A DNA stretch of 20,709 nt from Spirogloea muscicola (Eukaryota > Streptophyta > Zygnematophyceae > Spirogloeales > Spirogloeaceae), in the NCBI GenBank assembly GCA_009602725.1, contig WELB01000130.1:36021-56729 (forward strand). The letters run 5' to 3'. The notes under the pieces were generated by a model that was not told the origin of the DNA, made no database searches, and saw only the letters and a list, made by a program, of their open reading frames with translations. Numbering within the stretch: the stretch's first letter is position 1; each line of letters starts with the position of its first letter. Shown one piece after another: positions 11,382 through 19,581 of the stretch. The position numbers were made by a program, and so were the translations under genes.

Positions 11382-11550
11382 GAAGAAGGGCTCGCCCATT
11401 GAGGATAGGGGGCTGGAAAAGCCAGCCCAAAAAAGAATGAAACAAAGTACGAGAAGGGGGCCCGAGGAAGCGCTAAGAAAACAAAGCACACAAACAAAGA
11501 AAGCAGCTGCAAATCACTCAGTAACCCCTGCTAAGCAGCCGCAAATCGGA
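11382..11550 (-). repeat. Dispersed repeat, copy A1 (minus orientation)
   Basis: Read on the minus strand, this stretch aligns by eye along its length with 16722-16905 on the plus strand. Both have a CTGCTTAGCAG inverted repeat, GGGGTTACTGAGTG, a T-rich spacer, a TTTTTTGGGCTGG...CCAGCCC hairpin and CTCAATGGGCGAGCCCTTC. The similarity looks like roughly 75-80 percent. There is no ORF of note. With B1 it forms a long-range inverted pair around ORC6. Confidence 0.8.
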
Positions 11551-11654
11551 AAATTTCGTGTATTTGAAACAAACATAGGCCAATGGCCAAGTACAAAGGC
11601 AAGCAAGCACATCTAAATATTCTACATAAAATCAGAGAGGCTAGGGTCCTGAGG

Positions 11655-11790
11655 GAGGCCTTATTCTTTTTGGGCTGGCTTTTCGCAGCCCTTTGCCCCA
11701 TCGGGAGTGCCACTTCTTTCTTTCTATTCTTTTGAACCCAGTCTCTCTGACCGGAGGCTGCTTAGCAGGCATGCTTACTGATGAGTGCTT
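11655..11790 (+). repeat. Dispersed repeat, copy A2 (plus orientation)
   Basis: It contains TTCTTTTTGGGCTGGCTTTTCGCAGCCC, then a degenerate GCCCCATCGGGAGTGCCACTTC block, CTCTCTGACC, GCTGCTTAGCAGG and TTACTGATGAG. The order of modules matches copy B1, so it is a diverged full-length unit. Confidence 0.7.
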
Positions 11791-11849
11791 CGTACTTAGT
11801 AAAACGAGACACGAAGAAACTTAGTCCTTCCTCGGCATCTCATTCTTCG

Positions 11850-12100
11850 GCTTTTGGACATTGTCCATTCTTTTTGGGCTGGCTTCTCTATGGGCGAGCC
11901 TTCTTCTGCTTTGCCAGCCCCTCTTCTCAATGGGCGAGCACCTTCTTCTTGGGTGCCAATGGAAGAGCCCCTTCTTTCTCTATGGGCGAGCCTTCTTTCT
12001 TCCCCTGGCCCCTTCTCGTCCTGTGTTCATTTCTTTCTTGGGCTGGCTTTTTCCAGCCCCTATCCTCAATGGGCGAGCCCATCTTCTTATTCTTATTTCC
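11850..12100 (+). repeat. Dispersed repeat, copies A3 (tandem, plus orientation)
   Basis: At least two partial units lie head to tail. The first starts GGACATTGTCCATTCTTTTTGGGCTGGCTT with an ATGGGCGAGCC block near 11891, CCAGCCCCTCTTC and another ATGGGCGAGC block near 11928. The second has TTTCTTGGGCTGGCTTTTTCCAGCCCC followed by CTCAATGGGCGAGCCC near 12066. All three frames stay open for stretches only because of the pyrimidine-rich composition. Confidence 0.75.
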
Positions 12101-12184
12101 TCTCTCTATTTCGGAGCTCATCGCCCTCTCAATGGGAGGCCGCCGTTTGATACATCGGACATAAGCCCTTCTTAATGAGGTACT

Positions 12185-12345
12185 GGCTGTTAGAGGCCAG
12201 CCCGGATCGAGTCACGAGGTCAAGGTCAAAGCCCAGTCGTGAGCGTGCAAACGGCTCAGCAAAGTGGGTGGCAACTGCAGGGGGTCACTCAGCAACTCCT
12301 AGCCAACAGCTGCACGTCGGAGTACTTAGCAGCTCGAAAGAGAAG
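12185..12345 (-). repeat. Dispersed repeat, copy A4 (minus orientation, diverged)
   Basis: It begins with GGCCAGCCC and later has GTCACTCAGCAACTCCTAGCC, then CAACAGCTGCACGTCGGAGTA. The order matches A1 (CACTCAGTAACCCCTGCTAAGCAGCCGCAAATCGGA) and B2 (CGCTCAGTAACCTCTAGTCAGGAGATGCAAGTC). A further fragment at about 12502-12540 repeats the last module (CAACAGCCGGAAGTCAGAGTA, TAGCAGCTTGAAA). Confidence 0.55.
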
Positions 12346-12540
12346 AGAAGGACGAACATCTTCCAGAGGTAGCGATGACTGTGAAAGGCCAGCCCCAAGT
12401 AATGAGTGAAGGCATTTCAGACAAGGGTTAAAGGCGCCAGAAAATGTCAACCACATAAGTATGCACATGACTGCTGCAGATGGGAGCTATAATCTCTATT
12501 CAACAGCCGGAAGTCAGAGTAGCTAGCAGCTTGAAAATTT

Positions 12541-13134
12541 TCACCATGCTGCCACGTTCCAGATGCGACAGCGAATGCAGGCCTGCGCGCAAATGCATGG
12601 CGAATACGCGACATCGCTGTAGCCTCCCTGCAATGATCTCCAAAATAGACCAGGCTTCTAGAAGCGGCTACAAGGCTGCTCGAGCCAATCAAACAGCACC
12701 CAGCACATAATCAATATTCAATGCACGACTCAGGTCTTCTGAATCACAGCCTCAACAACGTATTGTGGACGGTTCCTTTGTGGGTGTATCAATGATTGCT
12801 CACCAGGAGCTGCACGTGCTTTCATTATGTACTCAGCTGTACCTCAGCTGTACAAACGACCATGCATTGCTAAATGATTCCTATGATGCTGCAAGTATGT
12901 TATAAAGGCCTTGAGGGAGCTGGGAGAGTAGCAGGTGTGCTGAAGCTCAATGTGCCTTGCTTTAGCCGCTTGCTTGTAAGCCCTGCCGTGATATGCAACA
13001 CAGGGTAATGAGCCACGCCAGCCAGGACATTGGTCATACACGGCTGCAAAGGCTTGGGGTGCTAGACACTTCAAGGACTCACTAGAAAGAGGCCAGGACC
13101 TGAGCAGGAATTTATGGAGGCAGGAGCCGTGTGG
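12541..13134. other. ORC6 3' flank, no supported gene
   Basis: The roughly 590 bases between repeat cluster A and the ORC6 stop codon should contain the ORC6 3' UTR. Short ORFs occur on both strands, the longest 76 codons on the minus strand at 13074-12844, but none resembles a known family and none continues by plausible splicing. Confidence 0.5.
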
Positions 13135-15961
13135 TCAGGTCATTGTGGTCAAACCTGAGGTAGTGGTCGAGACGCTTTTACTCACGACAGCAGACTTCCA
13201 ATCTTGATACTGTCTCCGTGTTGATCGACTTTGTGATTGCACACCCGGGACCTGCACAAGATTGCGAATCCACCTTATGCATGCAGTGCTGATTTGCATC
13301 CTGCAGCACTTGCGTCCTGGTGAACACTGGCTCTTCATGGCACTCTATCTGCTGTTGCTCTTGACTGCTTGTACTTGTTGTAGAGAAGGCACAAGGTGCT
13401 TGAAGAAACATTGCAGGACTTGAATAGGAGATGAGTATGCATACTTCCAACTCCTCATCACTGTCAATGGAGCCATCGCTGCTCCAATCATTATCACCCG
13501 ATAATTGGCTCTCCTCTATGCGGTCCCTCTTGCCAGTCACATCTAGCAATGCTGCACAATGCACCCACCAGTCGCATGAGCTTGACATTTTTGCATGGAC
13601 GCAATAGAGAGCAGGTGTGGAATTTCATTGACTTGCCAACCATCTTGCTTCGTGCTTCAGTTGAGAAGCAGACGTTAAAGTGAGAGGGGTAAGATGTGCA
13701 AGCTAGAGTTGTCAAACTCTGTCCGCTGATTAAGCTGGAAGGCTTTACAAAGCGCTGCCTTGACGTAACAGGCCAGCAAATGCTTTTAAAGGTTTGCCTT
13801 AATCTCACATCTGTTGTGCTTCACGTCTTCAGCTGCTCGTCTTTCTCGATTGATGCCCAGTCTGTCAAAGCACAAGTCAAGCATGGAGGTGCACACCTGG
13901 GAACAAAAGTCGGAACTGTTAGAATAAGCCTGCTCAAATCATCAATGAGGGGATGTAAGTATTGCCGGCAAACATGGTGATTTCAACAGCTGCATACTAA
14001 TAAATCTCCTCCTCCACTGTGCCTGAGTGCAGGCTTGCCTTGAATTGCTTCGTGAAGACATAAGAAGTGCATCAAAATTAATCTGCTATGGGCAGACGCC
14101 AAGCAGCTCACTCTGGCAAATTCTTTTTCTGAGATGCCAGCCACTTCTAGAAGCTTCAGCCTATCCACCTTGAGCTGCACCAGTGCAAATATGGAATCTT
14201 ATCAGTCTAGTATGTCAATGACATATCCAGGAAATCCTACCCAGCCGAGAATAATATATCCTACAAGTAGCACACCCCTAGTGAGTGCTTGCTATGGAGG
14301 AGTATGAATCTCAGACTGTTGAGTGCGCAGAACTTATCCTCAAACCTTTGCAGCACATCTACTTCAATTTACAGATATTTAGGCCTAGTACCAACACTAT
14401 CCTTGCACATGTTGTGGACCTGAGTAGATCTTACCTTGTGCTTCTTGGCTGTCAAGTAGAAGGTGGCTACAGCAAAAACTGGTCTTCCGAAGTCTGCTGA
14501 TGCTCTTCTTGATGCAGGTAGTGCAGCCAGGAACCTGTCTTTGTACCTGAATCCAAAAGATCAATATGAGTTGCGCCACTACACAGTTGGTAATATTGGC
14601 TAGCCATCCTGCTCTAATAGACATGCAATATCGGTTGCAAATCTACCACCTGAAAGCCAGGTCATCGTCTCCAAGTGCATAACATTGATAAGGCGAGTCA
14701 AGACTAGTAGATGGCATGCTATAAGGTGGTTGGTCATGTACATTGCCAATGTCTCCGTGACTGCATTGACAAGGCGAACACATCCAAATTGAATGGCCAA
14801 TGGCTTGATCTGGACCCCAAGCCTGAGAGAAGCAGTGAGCATGAGGTCACCTTGATGTTGCAAAGGCAACAAGCTGCAGCCTGTGGGTCAAAATGGACGT
14901 CGCACTGTTATCAAGTGAAACACCTGAGCTCAAAGTCTTACATAACGTCATGTATTTCTGCCCATCAGACAACTTTGCAGGACTTTGGGGGTTATGTAAG
15001 ACTTTGAGCAAAGGGGTTTCACTTGACTACATTGCGACGTCCATTCTGTCCCACAGGCTGCAGCTTGCAGGATCTGAAGTATTGCTAGACCATGCTCGAT
15101 GGAGAGAGATGACTACAATTTCAGAACCGAGAACACAATGGATTGCACCTTCAGATGCAAGAACCCAGCTGCAAAGGAAAGATATCTGCATGGTCAAGGG
15201 CAATCGCGACATGCCTGATTCCAAGTGCATTCTGCATGGCATTGAGCGATCTCAAGTAGGCCTTCTCAGACAGACCGCTATATTTGATGCCCTTATGCCT
15301 GGCCATTGGAATATTGAGCCTGTACGAAGAGGACGCAGGATGCAGTGCAAGCAAGTATACGAAAATGCCGTAACACTCTTATCTTGGCCAAGCAGTCCAT
15401 ATGCAGATTCAGCAAGTAAAGCGTGAAGAGGCGCAGTGATACATGATAGTCACGATGCTCACTGAGCCTACCCACACGTGATTGAAAGCTTCACTAGAAC
15501 TGGAAATTTTAACAAACAATTTAGCTAGGCAAAGTCATCTGAGTCTTACAGTGAGCATGCAAGCTCCAAGCACAGTATTGTCTTGGCAATCTCCCCCTGG
15601 TTTCACAATCGCGAATAGAGACATACGCAGGAGTGACTATCCTTCTCCAGGTATGAATATTGCCAGTCATAAATCGTCAAGGCCACTGTGAGATGACAAT
15701 GCAAGATAGTGCTGCGAATGCGTCAACTCTGCCAAGGAGGGCGAGACACTGCACACGGTGCAGCTGCACTCCCGACGACAGGAAGGTCAGGAACTGACAC
15801 CGTTCCTGACCTTCCTGAAGTCAGCCAGGGCAGGCTCTCACCACCCCAAAGGACGCCGCCTCGAACTTGAGCTTGCAGAGCCGCAGCAGCTCCTCGGCCT
15901 TGGCCCGCACGGCCTTCGGGTTCTCCAAGTCCATTCGCCGCACGAGCTGCCGGACGTCCAT
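13135..15961 (-). CDS. ORC6: Origin recognition complex subunit 6
   Basis: Nine exons join in phase: 15961-15842, 15596-15550, 15319-15215, 14822-14742, 14546-14435, 14174-14112, 13896-13809, 13551-13445, 13251-13135, giving 279 residues; plant ORC6, as I recall it, is about 280. ORC6 is the smallest subunit of the nuclear complex that binds origins and helps load MCM. Family landmarks in order are KAEELLRLCKLKF (21-33), GEIAKTILCLELA, SGLSEKAYLRSLNAMQNALG, AIQFGCVRLV, YKDRFLAALPASRRASADFG, GRPVFAVATFYLTAKKHK, LKVDRLKLLEVAGISEKEF and TSMLDLCFDRLGI. An acidic linker (SGDNDWSSDGSIDSDEELE) precedes the C-terminal YQDWKSAVV (256-264), which matches the ORC3-contacting YxxW helix known from animal ORC6. 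Intron 3 appears to be GC-AG (AG|GCATGT); that choice gives exactly the family spacing. The ATG at 15961 has a strong context (GGGGCCATGG); the frame extends upstream only to a GTG. Confidence 0.95.
15779..15817. repeat. 16-bp perfect inverted repeat in ORC6 intron 1
   Basis: CAGGAAGGTCAGGAAC at 15779-15794 is the exact reverse complement of 15802-15817, with a 7-base loop. On the transcribed strand it starts 24 bases after the 5' splice site of ORC6 intron 1 (15841). In the pre-mRNA it would fold into a very stable stem near the donor. Confidence 0.93.
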
Positions 15962-16108
15962 GGCCCCCTGCCTCCCTGACGGGCTCCAAGATCCTAACCC
16001 TTTGCTTCTCACTGGTCACCGCAACTCCCGGACTGCGACGAGCCGCACCAGTCCACACTGAGCCGCACTGCCGAGCGCCTGCCTCGCGAGCCGAGGCCGC
16101 CGCAAGCT

Positions 16109-16145
<37 letters not shown>

Positions 16146-16599
16146 TCTTCCGGCTCGCCAAATGTTTGCCCGGCCAGATGGTCGGGGCCTGAGCGCCTGC
16201 TCCAGTACAATCTGTGACTTCCACCTCTCGACATACTGACATCCGTCGCGTTCTCTCTAGGCCGCCTCGAGCAAGGGAGAGGGAGTGGTCACGCAGAGAT
16301 CCGATAATCGGTGGAGAAGAGTGAATACTCTGACATATAGTGGATACTTGTGGGCAAGCCGGGGAGTCGAATCGCGCGGGAGCTTGGGCGTGGGTTTGAA
16401 ATTTTGAAGCCCCCAGGCGGGGGGCGCGCGCGGGGCGTGGCGCAGACGGGACGTGGACGGAACGGCGGGTAGCGCGCCGTCGGGCCCGACGTGGCGGTGC
16501 CTCCAGCCCAGGCGAGTCCAGCCCAGTCGGCTTGCCCCAGCGCTCGTCGCCTTCCTTCAGACCCAGTTCGTTCGTCTTGAGCTGGCCTTCTTCGGCTTC
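15962..16599. other. ORC6 upstream region / 5' UTR and promoter
   Basis: About 640 GC-rich bases lie between the ORC6 start and repeat cluster B. They hold the (CCG)n run at 16109-16145. Long ORFs here on the minus strand are poly-Gly/Arg products of the trinucleotide repeat and have no recognisable domain. I expect the ORC6 promoter, and perhaps shared control elements with the divergent PRXL2-like gene, somewhere in 15962-17658. Confidence 0.5.
16109..16145. repeat. (CCG)n trinucleotide microsatellite
   Basis: About twelve CCG units lie roughly 150-185 bases upstream of the ORC6 ATG. On the ORC6 sense strand this reads (CGG)n and would fall in the 5' UTR if transcription starts upstream of it. 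Confidence 0.95.
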
Positions 16600-16920
16600 T
16601 CTTTCTTTGGCTTTTATATTGTCCATTCTTTTGAGCTGGCTTTGCCAGCCCCTCTTCTCTATGGGCGAGCCCTTTCTTCTTTTCTTCTTCTACTGGGTTT
16701 AGCATAGCCTCTCCGACCTGCGCCTGCTTAGCAGGGGTTACTGAGTGGTTAGTAGCTGCTTTGTTTTTTCTTGTGTGCTTGTCATTTCTGCTGCTTCGCC
16801 TTAGGGCTTCGCCTGGCTTCCCCCCCCCTCTTCTTGTACTCTGTTCATTCTTTTTTGGGCTGGCTGTTCCAGCCCATATTCTCAATGGGCGAGCCCTTCT
16901 TCTTTTCTTCTTCTACTGGG
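16600..16920 (+). repeat. Dispersed repeat, copy B1 (one unit plus partial tandem copy, plus orientation)
   Basis: Two GGGCTGG/CCAGCCC-type hairpin modules, at about 16633-16652 (GAGCTGGCTTTGCCAGCC) and 16855-16876 (GGGCTGGCTGTTCCAGCCC), are each followed by ATGGGCGAGCCC and by TTCTTTTCTTCTTCTACTGGG (ending near 16696 and 16920). The offset of about 223 bases gives the unit length. Between them lie CTCTCCGACC, CCTGCTTAGCAGG and GGTTACTGAGTGG. This is the clearest copy for defining the unit. Confidence 0.8.
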
Positions 16921-16977
16921 CATCCATCTGCATCATTACGTGTCTTGGTGTGTAGCTTTGTCTTTCCGGGCACCGTG

Positions 16978-17163
16978 TTGTGGCCTTTGAGGCCACAAAG
17001 AAAAGAAAAGAAAAGCGCGGCCAGATTGACTGGTGGCTGGGAAAGGCCAGCCCAAAGGAATGGACAAGGTCGGAAGGAGCCGGATCGCGAAGGACTAGGA
17101 CTAAGGCATCAGCCAGAGGACGCTCAGTAACCTCTAGTCAGGAGATGCAAGTCTGAGTAACAA
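16978..17163 (-). repeat. Dispersed repeat, copy B2 (minus orientation)
   Basis: It contains GGCCAGCCCAAAGGAATGGACAA, AAGGTCGGAAGGAGCC, CGCTCAGTAACCTCTAGTC and GAGATGCAAGTCTGAGTAAC in the order seen in A1 and A4. The TTGTCCATTC module is present here and in A3, B1 and B3. Confidence 0.65.
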
Positions 17164-17183
17164 AACGGTCTTCTTCTTTGAGG

Positions 17184-17450
17184 CCTGCGGACATTGTCCA
17201 TTTATTTCTGGGCTGGCTTTGCTAGCCCTTCCTCTTCTTCTCTCAAGGCGCTCCATTCTCCACTGAGTGGTCAATCCTACACTCGTTCACAGCCCTTGCC
17301 CCCATTGGGAGAGCCACTTCTCACGGCTGCTAGTCTTCCTGAGGCAAGGTCCGGCCTCCGGCGGCGCCGAGGCACATTTCTCAGGCTCAGGCCAGGTTGG
17401 ATTCCTCGTCCATTCCTTTTGGCTGGCCTCTTACAGCCACCAGTCACTTG
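17184..17450 (+). repeat. Dispersed repeat, copies B3 and B4 (plus orientation)
   Basis: B3 has GCGGACATTGTCCATTTATTTC, then GGGCTGGCTTTGCTAGCCC and, near 17291, GCCCTTGCCCCCATTGGGAG. B4 has CTCGTCCATTCC followed by TTGGCTGGCCTCTTACAGCCA, where both ends of the hairpin stem have changed together (outer G:C to T:A). Confidence 0.6.
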
Positions 17451-17479
17451 GAAGCGCTGATTGACTATTGTAAGCTCAG

Positions 17480-17610
17480 CAACAACGAAAGCGGATGTCC
17501 CAAAGGAAGTGCTGGCCCACAGAGGGTAGGGGGCAAGGGCCGTTGAATAGGCCCGAAAAGCACTGACAAGGTCCGAAGGGGCCAGAAAGCGCTTTCCCAA
17601 AAGGCTTTCC
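17480..17610 (-). repeat. Dispersed repeat, copy B5 (minus orientation, diverged)
   Basis: GGGGGCAAGGGC near 17528 is the complement of the GCCCTTGCCCCC block in B3, and TGACAAGGTCCGAAGGGGCC at 17563-17582 matches ACAAGGTCGGAAGGAGCC of B2. The copy ends about 50 bases before the start codon of the next gene, so repeat sequence probably supplies part of its 5' leader or promoter. Confidence 0.5.
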
Positions 17611-17658
17611 GAATACGAGGGCTTAGCTCAGCAGTGCTGAGCTTGCTGGCCAACCGTG

Positions 17659-19188
17659 ATGGGTGGCGACCACATGCTCGCCAAGAAGCTGGGGGACGTG
17701 GAGGTGCGGCAGGTGGTTGGGCCCGGCGCCGATGACGACCGCGTCAAGCTGTCCACCTTCTGGCAGGACCAAGTGAGACCCTAACCCACAACCCACAACC
17801 CACAATTGGCATGGCGTCTGCGCACTGCATCCAATTGCTTGCGCCACCACGGCTCTGAGCTCTGAGCTCCGGCCATGGCTGCTGGGAGCAGCCGGTGCTC
17901 CTCCACCTCCTGCGCCGCTTCGGCTGCACGCTCTGCCGCGGCGGTGCTGCCGACCTTTCCCGTGCCATCCCTCTGCTCCGTGCGAGCGGCGTGCGCGTTG
18001 TCGGCATCGGTGAGCAGCACCGCAGCCTCTGCCTGCGCGGTACCTTGGTTGCAACCGATGTGGCAATATGACCATCATTTTGTCCACCCAGACGTAATCA
18101 AGTTAGTCCTCGAAGTAAGGCAAGCCATGGACTGATAAGTCCTACCAACCAAACACAAGTTTGGCCTGCCGCATTGCCACTGCGTCCCACATGCTGACGG
18201 TGTTCTTAGTCTACTACTTTGGTACACAACATTTGTTACTTGGGTATATTGCTCCATGCTTAACGGTGCCATATCACTTTGATACATTGTTCCATGCCTT
18301 CTAGTGCCACATTTACTAGCATTGACAGCATGCACGGTGCTGGATGGTGTGCACTTCAGGCCTGGAGGAGCTCGGCGTCGGTGAATTTGTGGCCAACGGA
18401 TTCTGGGGCGGCGAGCTGTACATTGACGATGGCAAGGAAGCGTACCGTGCGCTCGAGCTGAAGAAGTATGGCGTGCTGAAGGGCTTGTACACGGTGCTCT
18501 TCGACCGGCGGACGCACGAGCGCGCGCGCGAGACGAGTTCCACGCCCGGCGATCTCAAGGGCGACGGCATGTAAGCGTGAGGGCGACCGCAGCTCGCCTC
18601 TCTGCTCACCCGCTATTGCAGCGCCCGCTCGCTCCCTACCCTGACTCGTAGTGCCGAGCTTCGGGCCGGGACATCAGCCGCCATTGCCCGTACTTTCTGA
18701 CGCCCAATGCACCTCACTATCCACTGTCACTGCTGTGCTCCATACGTAAGAATGGGTCCTTGCACAAGAGGCTTGTACCTTAACCTTACCTTGAGTTGAG
18801 TGAGTAAGAAGTAAAACATTCGCTTCTTACTTTGGTCTTCTGGGAGCACCGTTCATTGAGGATAAGAGGTCAAAATCTCTAAGGTGTCACGACTGTGAGA
18901 GAGGCCGTGCCTATGATTCAATACTGGTGCCATTTTCCCCTATCCATCCTTATGATCTCCTCTTGTTTGCTTACCTTCTTCAATTGTGCTCGCAGGCAAT
19001 TGGGGGCAACCTTTGCCATTGACCAGGGCGGTGCACAGCTACTGGACTACCGCCAGACATGCTTCTCCGATCATGTCACGCCAGAGCAGGTCCTCACGGC
19101 ATTTGGCATCGATGCTGCCCTCCTTCCGCCCAAGCCCCCCAAGCCGAAGGTCAAGGCCGCCTCCATTGCTAGCACAACCAACCCATGA
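17659..19188 (+). CDS. Peroxiredoxin-like 2 / prostamide-PGF synthase-type thioredoxin-fold protein
   Basis: Four exons join in phase: 17659-17772, 17892-18009, 18360-18570, 18996-19188, giving 211 residues. The ATG at 17659 follows an in-frame TGA at 17638, so the start is firm. The AhpC/TSA-2 thioredoxin fold is shown by KLSTFWQDQPVLLHLLRRFG, then the redox motif C50-T-L-C53-R, then GVRVVGIG, GELYIDDGKEAYRAL and, near the end, GDLKGDGMQLGATFAID and LLDYRQTCFSDH. Animal members (PRXL2A/2B, formerly FAM213) reduce peroxides or prostaglandin H2-type substrates using such a CxxC. An algal member probably acts on lipid peroxides or a similar endoperoxide, but the substrate is inference. The tail is Pro/Lys-rich (PPKPPKPKVK). 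It diverges from ORC6 and converges with the DUF1499 gene. Confidence 0.9.
17783..17803 (+). repeat. Three tandem AACCCAC heptamers in intron 1 of the PRXL2-like gene
   Basis: Ten bases after the donor site, AACCCAC is repeated three times, preceded by CCCT. It is vaguely like a telomere unit but not the plant-type CCCTAAA, and it is too short to be a real telomeric tract. Confidence 0.8.
18236..18311 (+). repeat. Tandem imperfect 38-bp duplication in intron 2 of the PRXL2-like gene
   Basis: 18236-18273 and 18274-18311 share the frame TxACTT...TA.ATTG.TCCATGC....GTGCCA at roughly 70 percent identity. A partial third unit (TACTTTGGTACA) precedes them near 18214. It ends about 50 bases before the exon 3 acceptor. 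Confidence 0.7.
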
Positions 19189-19581
19189 CATACTGGCTTG
19201 GCCCTTCAGCACAATGCTGGCATCAGCAACATAGCAACGAGGGCTGCGGCAACCTCAAACTTCTGATGCTAGAATTTGATGTCTAAGTAGATATTTTGGA
19301 CCTGCCTGGAGGTGGCAGGCTACCACACACCCAAACCCGTCTGCATGACCATGTACAGCAGCTTTGATCCATAAGACATGGCTTGGTTGCTGGCGTGTAC
19401 AGCCCATCAGCCATGCCGAGTGACAAACTAAAGCTGTGCATACGTAGCAATGCGAAGCATGGGGCAGAACGTGTTGATGAGATGAATTCAGCCTTCTGGC
19501 GCGGCGCTCATCATGGTGGCCGCTGTGCCATCTGGTCGTCCATGACAACAGCGAGCAGCAGGTCGTGCGCAGCTACACAGC
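19189..19581. other. Convergent 3' flanks, no supported gene
   Basis: Only 393 bases separate the stop codons of the PRXL2-like gene (+) and the DUF1499 gene (-), so the two 3' UTRs may overlap. No TGTAA poly(A) word was seen on the expected strand for either gene, and no coding sequence was recognised. Confidence 0.6.

Noticed and set aside
11781-12175. Three overlapping plus-strand frames of about 100-127 codons rich in Phe, Ser and Leu
   Set aside because: All three frames are open over the same pyrimidine-rich repeat copies, which is a composition effect.
12844-13074. 76-codon minus-strand frame downstream of ORC6
   Set aside because: It lies in the expected ORC6 3' UTR and shows no family resemblance.
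15821-16012. Longer ORC6 N-terminus beginning at 16012
   Set aside because: The upstream codon is GTG, and the ATG at 15961 has a strong context and begins where ORC6 homology begins.
16009-16885. Two long minus-strand frames of about 200 codons (16626-16009 and 16885-16289)
   Set aside because: They consist of poly-Gly/Arg from the CCG repeat and of repeat-cluster sequence; no domain is visible and neither joins ORC6 in frame by a sensible splice.
17776-17803. Telomere-like CCCTAACCCAC repeats
   Set aside because: Only three heptamers, not the CCCTAAA unit, and inside an intron between coding exons.
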